Shown piece after piece: positions 1 to 12,090 of a DNA stretch of 64,000 bases (its first letter is position 1; every line of letters begins with the position of its first letter). The stretch spans positions 1,727,501 through 1,791,500 of the forward strand of contig JAQFVV010000023.1 in assembly GCA_028023455.1 (NCBI GenBank). The letters are read 5' to 3'. Source of the DNA: Epiperipatus broadwayi. Taxonomy: Eukaryota; Onychophora; Udeonychophora; Euonychophora; Peripatidae. The notes under the pieces were generated by a model. That model worked only from the letters and a program-made list of their open reading frames with translations. It did no database searches and was not told the DNA's origin. Position numbers and translations under genes: made by a program.

Positions 1-1313
1 ATTCTTTTCAATTCAATATATTTACCAATCAATTCAAAATTTAATTTTTCCATTTGTAACTTAATTCCTTGACTATAACTACATTTCATATATATATATA
101 TAATTTTTAAATTATTATAAACAACAAGATTATCTGATTTGTCAAATGTAAATACTCATTTTGTACCTGGTTTAAATTCCATTTTTATTCATTGTTTTAT
201 TAATATTTTAAGCTTTATATTTTACTGTTCTCAATTCTATACACTGTTCAGATTATACTGTGTTGTGTGATAATTAGAAATTAAGTTTGAAATTGTTATA
301 TAATAATTTCTTACTATCCTATAAAGCTAGTTTTATGAATAATTGTGTTATGTTGGATGTGTTATGGTCATTGCTCTATAATTTAGATTACATATGGCAT
401 CCACAGTATCATTAACTGTAAATTTAAGCCACAAACCACATTGATCCTAGGGTGGTTATTAAAGAATGCTATAATAATTTTACTTGTCCAAAAGATATAC
501 TTAGAGGGTAAAATATATTTATATCAGATTATAATTTCAGTATTTCAGTTATAGAAAATTTATTTATATCTCTGTTGTGCTTATGTGTGATAAAAATAAA
601 CACAGAATCTATAAATATGATTGAATATTTATTTCTAGTATATATACAAATATGTACAATAATGTTAGCTATACTATTTGCTTGATATATTGGATTGATA
701 TAGCATTTAATTGGGAATTCAGGTGCCATTTTAGGTTTACCTAACACTTCCAGCTCTATCATGACAGCTTGCTTTGTGGTTATACACAGTGTCACTTTCA
801 GTTGTACTATGACAGTTTGCCTTGTATCTAGTTTACATTATAACAGCTCCCAGTTCTTCACAGCTTTAGCCATGTAGTTGGTAACATGTGTTCTGCTGTT
901 CAGCTTTGACTATAATTTGTTATTGTCTGACTTTACCTGAAACTGGACTGCCCATTTATAGTCAGACTCCCCTTAATAATGAGCAGTCAGATTCATTGAG
1001 CATCATCACCCATTGGTCTGTTACTACTATTGAATATATAATTTATTCATATATATATAAACTTTTTATATATATGTTTGTAGTGATGAATACTCACTCT
1101 GGTCAAGATAAGATGGTGTCTGGAGTAATCCATTAGTTAAAGATAAGTTGAGATATAATAGTCTCCATCAACTCTCTATTTCAGAACCATGTCAGTAAAA
1201 ACTTTCTAACACTGTTTTTATTACATTTAATTAATAAACTCACATTATGTCATCATCCAATAATGTTTATTACTCTGCTAAACACAATTGGAAAACGACA
1301 TAATGCAAAATAG
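1..1313. other. AT-rich non-coding DNA
   Basis: No gene, known repeat or convincing exon was seen. The open frames here are short, lack recognisable motifs and are what AT-rich sequence gives by chance. The stretch ends at the 13-bp direct repeat that borders the foldback element beginning at 1327. Confidence 0.6.
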
Positions 1314-2002
1314 TTAATTAAATTTAATAATAAATTGAAAGTATGCTAGCCTTTCACATGCGCAATTATAATTGAGACAGCCAATCAGATTTTAAACAGC
1401 TATCTAATAAACAATCAAGCTAAGACACGAGACAGAGATTTTGTTTGAAAAGGTTGATACCAACCTTTTCTAAACTTAACTTTTATATATATAAGCCAGT
1501 CGTAAGCATCTTAGCACGAAAGCTTTAAATATATAAACATATACAATTATCATTCATTGTGTTATTGATATAATATATTAATATATTGCGCATGTGAAAG
1601 GCTAGCATACTTTCAATTTATTATCAATTTTAACAACATACGATTTAGATAAATATTGTTTACATACGTTGCGGTATAGTAAATCTGAGATTTCGTGCCG
1701 TAATATATTATATCAATAACACAATGAATGATAATTGTATATGTTTATATATTTAAAGCTTTCGTGCTAAGATGTTTAAGACTGGCTTATATATATAAAA
1801 GTTAAGTTTAGAAAAGGTTGGTATCAACCTTTTCTATCAAAATCTCTGTCTCGTGTCTTAGCTTGATTGTTTATTAGATAGCTGTTTAAAATCTGATTGG
1901 CTGTCTCAGTTATAATTGCGCATGTGAAAGGCTAGCATACTTTCAATTTATTATCAATTTTAACAACAAGCGATTTAGATAAATATTGTTTAATTAAATT
2001 TA
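1314..2002. repeat. Foldback element flanked by 13-bp direct repeats
   Basis: Two long arms, about 1338-1585 and 1695-1950, are inverted copies of one another. Both contain the sequence reading GTATGCTAGCCTTTCACATG on one strand or the other. A tail segment (GCGCATGTGAAAGG followed by AATTTATTATCAATTTTAAC and GATTTAGATAAATATTG) occurs once in the middle (about 1588-1655) and again at the right end (about 1917-1988), so the element is an inverted dimer with a repeated tail rather than a simple TIR element. The direct repeat TTAATTAAATTTA at 1314-1326 and 1990-2002 sits exactly outside and may be a target-site duplication. No coding capacity was seen. The boundary assignment is inference, because the flanking repeat is made only of A and T. 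Confidence 0.7.
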
Positions 2003-3739
2003 GTAAATAAAGTACTAGGAAGTTTTATAACTACATACTAATTATATCCTAACATTTACCTCTGCAAAGTTATTAGACAACTTTAAGGCATTATGAATTT
2101 GTTATAAATAGAAGGCAATTATATTTAAGTGACTTACTAAGATAATAATAATAAAAAATGGATAAATCTTAGTAATGCAAATAAATTAGATAAAATGTAG
2201 TTAATTGGATAAAATGTTATTGCTTGTGATTTTTTTTAAAATCTTTTATAAGAAATCGGTGAACAATTGTGCATCAATCACTTACTTATAAATATTGAGG
2301 GAATTATACATTGTATGTCGTATATTTCCTGTTACATGCAGATATAAAAGTGTGCCAGTGTTTATTTAATTAGAGTTTTAATTATATATTAATTATGCAC
2401 ATATTATTGTATTATTTAATTAGAGTACATATACAAACAAAACAAAAAAAAAACTTAACTAGATCAAAAAAAGTTTATACTTCACCGTTTATTATATAAT
2501 AAAATATATTAATATAAAGTGCCAAATTTTTTCAAATTAATATTATTCATATATGTCAGAGATCGATATTCGTAAAAATTCAAAATATATTCATTGGGCT
2601 CAGAGTTTGAATTTGGACTTTTTCTATATTTACTTACCCAGTAATAAAATTATAGTTTGATGTCCAGTTTGAATAGAATTCCTTCCCTTTTTATTAATAT
2701 TATAAAGTTAAATGAATTATTAAATTATAAATAATCCTTGAGAGTTACTTATAAAAGAAATAGTGATTAAATATTTTTCATTCTTAATACTTTTTCAAAG
2801 AAATCTTTTTTTTATTAAATCATTAAATTTTATATAATATTAAAATGTTGAATGCCTACACAAAAATTTATCATATATATATATATAAAATGCTATTAAA
2901 ATTTAAATATTTAGATCAATAATTTATTTTAATTACATTCTAGTACAAATCATTTCAAATATTACTGGAGTTATTTGAAAAATTATAGTTCAAATACATC
3001 AAAAAATACTCAAGAAACAAAAAAGCATTAGAAATAAACCTTAAATTGGTAGATAAAAAATAGTTTTTATTTAATTTTTCGATTCCTATCTGTATATTGT
3101 TTCATTTCTGCTTAGCAATACGGTAGAGGTATTTAATGAGATGTAAGGTACTTACTTATTAATACAAAACTAGAGAGAAAAAAATTTTTTTTTAAAAAAA
3201 AGACACTATTAACAGTTAATATTCCTAACTTTCAAAAACACTCTGGTAAATTTAAATTAGAATTTTCAAATCATTTTCAAATATTGATAGACTTTGAAGT
3301 TGGTTCAAACTTAATTGAGGTTAACTAGATAACTGGTACTCTTTTAAAAACTGCAACAAAGATAACTGGTTCAAAAAAAGAAACAACTCGGTAACAATAT
3401 GTGAAGAATAGGGGGAATATGAAAATATTTAAAAATAGTCCACTAAGAATAATCAAGATATAAAAAAGTTAATAATGATATAAGAAAATATAACTTCGAT
3501 TTGGCAAAGATATCTATAGAAATGAGTAGACATTTCAAAAAATATAAAGAACATTGTGATATTGGAATAAAAGTTATTTCATAATAATTAGAAAAGGTGG
3601 AACTATTATTAAAAAGACAATGACATCATGAAATATCTGAAAGAATTTTACAAAGAATTAGGTTGGAATAAAGAGTAAAAAAAAAAGTAACACAATTGCT
3701 ATATCTTTTGAATTGTTAAGAATTTTAAATAAAGAGGAG
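2003..3739. other. AT-rich non-coding DNA
   Basis: No coding exon or structured repeat was recognised. Short A and T runs and a (TA)n tract near 2872-2887 are present. The right part leads into the decayed LINE that becomes recognisable from about 3740; its 5' half may lie here but is too degraded for me to read. Confidence 0.5.
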
Positions 3740-5878
3740 AGGTGTGCAATTAAATCTATGAAGAAAGAAAAAGCTCCAGGAAATGATGAAATTTATTATT
3801 AATGACATTTTAAAGTAAGCAAGTGAAGAAATAAAACATTTATTGGAAAAAGTAAATATCAAATGTTTAAGATGTTCAGGTGATTTGAAGATATGCAGTA
3901 GTAATAATGATATTTAAGAAAGGGAGATAAAAAAAATATTATAAATTGTAGATCTATCATTCTTCTATCAGTTCTGTGCAATGTCTTTGCCAAGGCAATT
4001 ACAACTCATCTTCAGTGATGTAGTCAGATCTATTGAAAGAATAAACTACATTTAAAAGTGATTTTAGCAGAGTGAATTAGATCCAAGTACTGAGAGAAGT
4101 TATGGAAAAGACAATGATGGATCAAGCACTTGGTAGTCTCAAGCACAATCTAGTTTTGAAATTCTCTTGTAAGAACTAAATAATGCTATCAAATCATTTG
4201 TAATAAAAAGTATTGATCAGTCAATAAATTTTTAACATTTTGCAATCACTGATATAATAATTATAGCATGATTGTTTATTGCATTTAAAATATGCTCAGT
4301 CAAATATTTAGTCAGTGAATTTCTTTGCTACAGCATATATTTTTCCTCTTCTTTTAATTTTTTTACATCTATCATCTTCTCTCTGAAACTTTTTCTTTAT
4401 GGGTAAATAAAATTTTAAAAATGATAAGTTAATTAAAATAATAAAATAAATTGAATTTAATTTTGCCTTAAATTGATGTTAATATTGTACAGATATAATT
4501 TTTATAATCAACTAAAATGCAATAAATTTTACTGTTTTGAACGTGTTCTTGCTGTTGATTTTAATAATCAGTAGTCACAATAAATAGTGCTTACTGTATG
4601 TAACATCAATAATGTATGAATATTTACTTCATAATGTAATGTTTTCTTTACAAAAAAAAAAAAGAGATTCTTAAAATATGAATTATGCCTATCACAAGCA
4701 GTTAAAACCTTTTTTAATCATTGGCACAGTTTATAATTTGCAAGAGAAGATCAACTGTGTTTATTTGATTGGATAGTAGATACATAAACACATAATTATA
4801 TTTTTTATTGCTTAAGATGATTTTTATAGTTAAAAAGACAATTTTATTGGTCAATTATCCATTTGTTTCAATAATGGCAAATTGTCCAGATGAAGATAAT
4901 ATTTGTATCTGATGTTTGTAAATGTATTTCTTTTTAAAGCTGTTAACTCCCCCTCCCCCCAACTTGAATTATCATTATGCTTTGGATTTGCAAATTATGA
5001 AAAAGTATTTGATTCTGTGCTTTGGATCATCAAAATATAAATCCAGGATATTGTAATATTTTGAAGAATATTTATCAAAATTCAGCAGCAGTGATTAGAT
5101 TACTTAATGACACTAAAAAAATTAACATGAATAATAGTGTACAATATTTGTCGTTTTATGTTACCAAAAATTTTTAAAGCTGTCTACAAAAATATTGTGT
5201 GGTTTAAAATGGGAAACTAAATGAATAAAAATACATGAAGATCATTTCCCAAATATCATTTACATTTTTGTAGATAATGTAATTGTTTTGCAAATAATGC
5301 TTCAGAGCTTCAGGAAATGTTACAAAAATTGTCAGGTAAAAGTAAGAAAGTAGATCTAAAGACAAATACTAAAAAGACTACAAGCAATGTTTAGTTACAA
5401 AGAAAATAAAAGGTGATAACCATGAATTAAAAAATAATAATAACATATGGAAATATAATGGATGAAATTGATCATAAAATTAAATTTGGATGTAGTACTT
5501 TTGGCGGAATTAAATTGGATAGATTGTTTTTGATAGAAGAAATTTAATATTAAAAGAAAATATGTTTATGTGTTTGAAAAGAACAGTTTTTAATAAATGT
5601 GTTTTACCAGTTCTTACTTATTGTTCTGAGACTTGAACACATAACAGAGGATTAATGTAGAAAATTTAGATTACTCAGTAAATTATGGAGATATGTATGT
5701 TGAAAATAATAAGAAAGAATGAAAAGCATATTATTTGATTAAGAGAACAAACTAATGTTATTTATGTCATTGAAACTAGACATATTGCTAGAAGTGATAA
5801 TAATAAGTGGATATTTAAAGTCTTAAAATAGATCCCAAAAGATTGCTGGATAAACAAATATGTTGATGTGATGTAAAA
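3740..5878 (+). pseudogene. Decayed RTE/BovB-like LINE reverse transcriptase
   Basis: This is a heavily mutated non-LTR retrotransposon ORF2, read across many stops and frameshifts. Pieces of a typical reverse transcriptase appear in the right order. AIKSMKKEKAPGND at about 3746-3790 is the N-terminal RT signature. FGFANYEKVFDSV at 4981-5019 corresponds to the F-(V/I)-D-Y-x-K-A-F-D-S motif, with the catalytic D replaced. NIYQNSAAVIRLLNDT follows at about 5066-5110. A damaged active-site region precedes ASELQEMLQKLS at about 5300-5335. FNKCVLPVLTYCSET, at about 5590-5633, and HIARSDNNKWIFKVLK, about 5778-5827, are typical of the C-terminal part of RTE-type endonuclease-reverse transcriptases. 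No upstream endonuclease was read. It is non-functional. Clade assignment rests on these motif strings and is moderate. Confidence 0.75.
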
Positions 5879-6399
5879 AAAAAAGAGAAGCTATAGATCA
5901 AGAAACTGGATTAAACTTGGGAAACCTTATACTGCAATAAATCATTAATAATTAAAAATAATGATGTTGATAACTGTTTTCATTAATAGAAAATGATGCA
6001 CACCATTATTTGATTTTAGGAATAAAAAAAATGAGTTGCCTTTTAATGGCTTTGAATGCTTTATTAAACTTTCAAAAATAAAACGGTTGTTTTTGCAATC
6101 ATGAGAGAGAAATTTGATTTAGATTTGATTTATCATTTTCAAGAAGATAATCATTTACAAGATGGAATTGGTATTAATTCAAAATGAGTCTAAAATCATT
6201 ACCTCTAAAACCCATAAAAACAATCTAAGAACCAAGATAGAAGAACTAATTTCTTCAAACATGTGGGAAATAATTAGATATAAAGAGAAGTTCTGGATAA
6301 TTTAGATCAGATTAGAATGGGAGATGCAATAGTATAAATTCAACTAAAGTTGACAGATTTAATTAGCAAATCATTTTTAGTCAATCACTGACTTTTTAA
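5879..6399. other. Non-coding DNA after the LINE remnant
   Basis: No recognisable feature was seen. It could contain the 3' untranslated part of the decayed LINE, but I see no clear poly(A) end. Confidence 0.4.
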
Positions 6400-6444
6400 A
6401 AAATTGAAACTAGCATTATATTTAATAATGCTAGTTTCAATTTT
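6400..6444. repeat. Near-perfect 20-bp-arm hairpin
   Basis: AAAATTGAAACTAGCATTAT on the left is followed after a few bases by its reverse complement. The arms could be the remains of a short foldback element. Nothing suggests a coding or terminator role in this eukaryotic setting. Confidence 0.7.
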
Positions 6445-6589
6445 CAAGTAATATTTATCTTATTAACTAAAATTATAACACCTAACAATATTTCTCAACC
6501 AATCATAGTAGAATTTATTTTTCACTATGCCCTATATATAAAAAAGACTAAAAAACTTAGAATAATCTTAAATAATTGTTGCCATGTCT

Positions 6590-7470
6590 GCAGCAAACAT
6601 TGTATTATTGTTGGGACAATTACAAACACAGTAAGCTAATGCTTTAGATTCTCCTATAAATCTTGTGTTAAAGATTTGCAGAGGTCACTACTTTCATTTT
6701 TCAGGTGCATAGTCTTAAGGTTATAGCCTTAATAAATATTACAGTAAGCTAATATGTAATAAACACTGTCTTTAATTGTCTACAAAATGGTATTCCACCA
6801 CTAGTTTAACATATTGCGCTCTAAATTAGTTGCATTTACATTATTAATAACTGAAATATTGACTATATCAAATTTACATTTTGTTGAATATAATACATTG
6901 TCATGAATTGTTAATAAAGATTTACAATTTTAACTATAGATTCTTATGTTTTTCATCATGTCAACCAAAATTTGTAGATTGAAATAAAATGCTAAATGAT
7001 AATTAATGATGCCAACAAAATATATAAATCTAGCAAGAAATAAGAAGCTTGTGGGAGTTGCATGATAGTAGCTCAGCAACTTAATCATGTTTCAGTAATC
7101 AATATTGTTAACACAATGCAAATATATAATTTAATCTATGGAAAACATTGTATTGTTGCTGATACAGCTATAAGTATAGTAAGCAATTGTCTGCAAGGGG
7201 ATAATCCACTACTAGTGTAACACATTTGCACTCTAAGAGAATTGCATTTACATTATTAATATCTGTTACCAACTAAATATTTATTATATCAAATTTGGAT
7301 TCTGTTGAATATAATACTTTGATATGTATTATTAATAAAGATTTATAATTTTAACTATAGCATTTCTTATATTTGTCAGCAAGGCAACTATTTATAGATT
7401 TAAATAAAATACTAAATGAGAATTTATGATGCCAACAGAATAAATGAATCTAGCAACAAAAGGTAAGAAG
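6590..7470. repeat. Diverged direct duplication, period about 410 bp
   Basis: Two direct copies, about 6594-7050 and 7140-7470, share a series of blocks in the same order: ACATTGTATTATTG-like start, CCACTACTAGT-like block, TTGCATTTACATTATTAAT, TGTTGAATATAATAC, TTAATAAAGATTTA, AATTTTAACTATAG, and a closing GATGCCAACAGAATAAATG-like block with GAATCTAGCAA. The block TTGCATTTACATTATTAAT starts at about 6830 and 7242. Divergence by substitutions and small gaps shows the duplication is old. The unit encodes nothing recognisable. Confidence 0.7.
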
Positions 7471-8274
7471 TCTATAAGTTTTTTTTATGAAGTATATCCC
7501 TGAGTGGAACAGATAATTAGTGATGAAATGTATGCAAAACATATCAATACATATTGTTTCTTTTATACTGATTTGCTATCAATTTTATTGTTTCATACAA
7601 AATAAATGTTCATTTGTTTTGGAGGTCATGTGGTGTTCAAATATTTATTGACTAAAATAACTTTTTTTTTACTCAGCAAAGAATCAATACAAAAAAATTT
7701 TAATTTTACATTCATTACTTTATGACTATACTAAATGGCTATATGTAGAAAGCTTTGGGAATAGCTACAGCAGTTTTTTCATAATTGATTACAAAAAATT
7801 AATAATAGGAAAAGAATAAATAAATATCATTTAAATTATTCTTTTTGTTCTTCTAGAATATCCAATTAATATCAAAAATACATATATTTCTTTTCTTTCA
7901 TTAGTTTTGATTGACAGATATTCAAAACCATGTATTCTAACATAAAATATTTAATGAAATATGCTTTTAACAAATATATTGATAGATAATTCAAGAGTTG
8001 TTTTTTAAAAGATGATAAATAAAACCTGTAAAATCTTTTTTCCAATATTATCATTTGCAAAATTTATTAAATGTAAATTACTTATTTAAAAAAACTTAAA
8101 GAATTTTGAAAATTACTAAAAATAACTGCAAGAAAACAAATTTTAGCATATATGGATGCATTCGTGCATAATTTATAGGAATCATTCATTATATCTCAAT
8201 ATAGAAATGAATAAAAACTTGAATTTTTGTTTTGATATAAATGCTTTGTCAATCACATTAATCATATATATATA
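7471..8274. other. AT-rich non-coding DNA
   Basis: Nothing recognisable. A 62-codon minus-strand open frame here (7872-8060) has low-complexity composition and no motif. Confidence 0.5.
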
Positions 8275-8460
8275 TTATAATAAAAATAATAAATTTAACG
8301 GTAATAAACTATTATAAACAATTCTTAAATCCACAGAAGTACTTTCGGTTAATTTCTTAAACCTGCCTCAACTGCCATTAAATTAACCAAAAGTACTTCT
8401 GCAGATTTAAGGATTGTTTATAATAGTTTTTTACCGTTAAATTTATTATTTTTATTATAA
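8275..8460. mobile_element. Foldback MITE, 186 bp
   Basis: Inverted arms of about 85 bp run inward from TTATAATAAAAATAATAAAT on the left and from its complement on the right, through AACGGTAA, ACTATTATAAACAAT and AAGTACTT, to a short central loop. The size, lack of coding and near-complete self-complementarity fit a miniature inverted-repeat transposable element. The (TA)n flank on the left prevents calling a target duplication, so the superfamily is unknown. Confidence 0.7.
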
Positions 8461-9081
8461 TTACAATTTTGTTTTAATTAACGGACATTTTATTTATATT
8501 ATATATATATATTATCCCACCAAAACGCAATAAAGACAAAACTCTGACAATTAGCAAACAAATGAGGTCAAGTTTAACCTTTTAAAACACTTGGGTCACT
8601 TTACAAGACTCTTTATAATAAACAAATATGTATTTTAAGGAAGCACTATACAGATGTGTATTTATAACTAGTCATAATAATATCTCAGGGTTCTACTATA
8701 TCTTAAAGTATAACTGTGGATTTACAAGAATAAATAAATCCTTAACATTCATATATTTGGGCTAACAAGTTTATTTTAAATTTTCATATTATATGAATTC
8801 GATTTTAAGTTATCTCAGAATTATAAGATTAATGTATAGTAAATACTATTTTTAAAATGTTAAATTTTTAAAATTATAAATTATTATTATTAATATGATT
8901 GAATGTACTTAATTCATATCTTAAGCAACTAACAATTGACATGGAGTCTGTGTAAGTGTATAAAAATAATGAGCATTTCTTATAAAGCAGTGTCTTTTAA
9001 ATAACATATAATAATTATAAAATCATATGACATAATTAGCTTATTAACAATAAGTAATAAAAAAATTCAAATAAATGAAAT
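8461..9081. other. AT-rich non-coding DNA
   Basis: Nothing recognisable between the foldback element and the solo LTR. Confidence 0.45.
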
Positions 9082-9674
9082 AACAGTGTAAGATCCGCAC
9101 TTACGACTGTGCCAAGGTTATAACTGCAAGTCATACTGTGTGGTCAGCAAATAACATTATACAATTCCCACGCTGTTCTTTCCCAATGAAGCTCTCCAAC
9201 GAATTGGTCTGCCACGAAGCTCTCCAAACGAATTGGTCTGCAACGAAGCTCTCCAATGAATTGGTCTGCAACAAAGCTCAGCCACGGATGCTCTCCCATG
9301 AATGGTCTGCACCGACTGCTCTCCAATGAATGGTCTGCAAGCGGATGCTCTCCAAACGCATGGTCTGCAACTTGCTACTGCGTGACTGCTCTCTACTGCT
9401 GTCTATATTACACTGCTCCATGTTACCCAGTCTTCTTATCGCTCTCTGACAACTGCAATGATCAATCAATGCACTGACCAATAAGGTAACGTCTCTTATC
9501 TAGAAACATTTGTAATTAGCAAATATTTCTAGGAATTGTCGATCGCCATTATGTCAATGCACTAATTAAATTCCTTAGCTATCAGAGCGCGATCTAAAAA
9601 CAGCCTTACGAATAAATTCTAGTTTTTCTGGAGTGCACAAAAATGTCTGCCATTTTTACAAACACTACAAACAG
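9082..9674 (-). mobile_element. Solo LTR (TRIM-like family) with 5-bp TSD
   Basis: A 583-bp copy (9087-9669) is the reverse complement of the LTRs at 34.1-37.4 kb. On the minus strand it starts TGTAGTGTTTGTAAAAATGG and ends GTGCGGATCTTACA, that is TGT..ACA ends. AACAG lies directly outside both ends (9082-9086 and 9670-9674), a perfect 5-bp target-site duplication. No internal region, primer-binding site or second LTR is attached, so this is a solo LTR left by recombination between two LTRs. It contains a shortened version of the family minisatellite (about 9187-9365). Small open frames across that array come from the repeat period and are not genes. Confidence 0.88.
9187..9365 (-). repeat. 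Minisatellite inside solo LTR
   Basis: The array has imperfect units of roughly 27-31 bp with the plus-strand theme GCTCTCCAATGAATGGTCTG and spacers such as CAACGAA. The minus-strand theme CAGACCATTC..TTGGAGAGC is the same as in the LTRs at 34.1-37.3 kb. There are fewer units here than in those LTRs. Confidence 0.85.
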
Positions 9675-11333
9675 TAATAACAAGTTCTCTGTAATGCCAT
9701 TTAAAAATTTGTAACTAAATATGTGGTGTATCTAAAAACATGTAAAATGAAACAATTTGTTGGAGAAACTTGTTAAACACTATTTAAAAGATTTAATTGT
9801 AAATAATAAATAAAAGAATGTTTTATTTCATCTTTAATTAAATAATATGATTCATTTTTTTAGGTACTGATTAATAAACTGTCATTTGATACAAGAGCAA
9901 AACATTAACCCAATTTATAATATTCTTTTTAAAGTATGGCTTTAATTATCCTGATTCCAATAGGTACCGGTGGCATTCCATAAGAGGCTTATCAAGCTCA
10001 AATTATGAATAAAAATAAGAATACAATATTGTCAGGAGTTTAACTCAACTGAACAATAATATTTATACAAATACCAGTGCACAAAGATAATTGAATATAC
10101 AATATAATTTTTATAAAATCTTGAAAGTACTTATGTGGTAAACAAGAAGAGTAATATTTCTAATATTTAAACTATATACTTTTCCACCTCATAAAATATT
10201 ATATTTTATGTTTTTCAAGTTATAGTTTTATATATATTATATATTTATTAAGGCACATATATATATAATTTATGAATATACTGACATAAGTAGATTGATA
10301 ATGCTATTTATAGAATAATCAAAATCTGCTTGAATTAAAACTTAATTATATTTTGGTATGTTAATGGCAGGGGGGCACGCTCCATTATATAAAAAAAAAA
10401 AAAAACAGGAAAAAAAACTAAAGAAAAGAGTTTAATTTAAATTTTGTAAATTGAAATTAGTCTCTAATTATGCATAAAAACAATTATTGATTTTTTTTAT
10501 AATGAAAGTTACTGCTAAAAGAAACTTAGATAAGACAATTAGACCAGGAATAGAAGCAATAAGAGAAAAAAATATTTGTTGATTTTCTGTACATTGTTAA
10601 TTACACTAAATTTGGAAATAATATGTTAAAGATTGAATAAGAAAATGCTAGTGGAAGGAGGGAGTTTAACTGTAAAAATGTATAAAAAGGGTTTTGTTTT
10701 TTAAAAAAGACTACTTTGTTGTCTGAAAGAAGCAGTGCTATTGTGATGTTCGGCTAGTACAATTGTGATTCCTTCTGGAAACTTTTCTTATGGCTGATTC
10801 TACAATTGTACAGCTGTGTACTTTGGCCAAAAGTCCTGTGCAAGATTTCAAGCCAGCTGAGGATGAAACCAAATTGTCCTATGCAGACATTTGAATAGTT
10901 ATGTTTTGTATTAAACAACATATTAGAGCTAAAATCAGAGTATACCAGGTGAACTGTTCAACATCTACAAACTAGCTAAATATCGATGTAGCATATATGT
11001 AATTGGACCTATTTTGATAATAATTACTAAAAGACATTGTTTAAATTAATTGAGGGAAATTAGAATTGTAGGAGAAAAAAGAAATGGAGCATACTTCTTA
11101 CAAAATTATGTTAATGTGTATTTTTCTATTATGTAATCCTTTTAATATCTAGTTACTATTATTTTTTTATATTTTATTGATTTGTGTATAAATGAAGTTA
11201 GATTCAGTCTATCCCTGGGCTAAGTTATTAGTTAATTTTATCTGTGTGTTTATTTTAAGGGTTTCTTACTGTAGAGTATTTATTTTAAATAAACTTAAGT
11301 TGGAGGAAGATTTGATATTATTTCATAATATAA
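9675..11333. other. Non-coding DNA, no gene recognised
   Basis: A short poly(A)-like tract lies at about 10389-10403. A 34-codon frame beginning ATGGCTGATTCTACAATTG (about 10791-10895) reads MADSTIVQLCTLAK and ends LSYADI; it resembles the start of some retrotransposon ORF1 proteins only vaguely and I do not call it a gene. The rest is AT-rich sequence without structure. Confidence 0.4.
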
Positions 11334-11640
11334 TTTTCAATTGGATGGATGGTTGAAGAATTGAAGTGTGGAGTAGATTGAAACCTGTCCATTAAAGTAT
11401 GAAGATTGGCTATCTTAATATATATCTGAGCACTTATAGCATATATGTGTAGAGATGGTAATCTGGACCAACTCATGATTGCTGGTTTAGCATGAAATTC
11501 TTATATTGGTGATTATTTATCTTTTCAACATATATGTGTTCAAGTGTATCAGTGTTATGAGATAGAGTGGAGAGTGGTGGGTTATGTGAAAGTCTGTACT
11601 CACATACCCTATATTTTACATATATAGACACAGGTATATA
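11334..11640 (+). repeat. Dispersed repeat family A, 5'-truncated copy
   Basis: From TTTTCAATTGGATGGATGG to a 3' part containing GTCTGTACTCACATACCC, this matches the following full copy at a 473-bp offset, and the copy at 49.44-49.89 kb. It lacks the first part of the family (CTGCCC..ATCAGA). It does not encode protein. The length and dispersed, same-ended copies suggest a SINE-like or MITE family. Confidence 0.75.
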
Positions 11641-11671
11641 ATAAGCCTGTGTTTCAGTTATTACATAATAG

Positions 11672-12090
11672 AGATGTCTGCCCGTCCCTTGTATATGTAT
11701 TAAATGGATTATGTCCTGTACATGAGGGGTCAGATTGACCTTAGGTCAACATGGTTGTGACAAGAATCTCAGCCTCAGGGTGGCCTTTGAGCATTCTGTC
11801 ATCAGATTTTCAATTGGATGGATGGTTGAAGAATTGGAGTGTGGAGTAGATTGAAGCCTGTTCATTAAAATATGAAGATTGGCTATCTTAATATATATCT
11901 GAGCACTTATAGCATATGTGTGTAGAGATGGTAATCTGGACCAACTGATGACTGCTGCTTTAGCATGAAATATGTATATTGGTGATTATTTATCTTTTCA
12001 ACATATATGTGTTCAAGTGTATCAGTGTTATGTGATAGAGGGGAGAGTGGTGGGTCGTGTGAAGGTCTGTGCTCATATACCCTATATATA
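11672..12090 (+). repeat. Dispersed repeat family A, longer copy
   Basis: This copy starts near TCTGCCCGTCCC and contains CTGTACATGAGGGGTCAGA, ATCAGATTTTCAATTGGATG, TTGGCTATCTTAATATA, ACCAACTGATGACTGCTG and TTATCTTTTCAACATATATG. It ends at GTGAAGGTCTGTGCTCATAT. It aligns over its length with 49440-49893, so the family unit is about 420-450 bp. Confidence 0.78.

Noticed and set aside
10791-10895. Small frame MADSTIVQLCTLAK..
   Set aside because: Too short, with only vague resemblance to a retroelement ORF1 start and no partner motif nearby.
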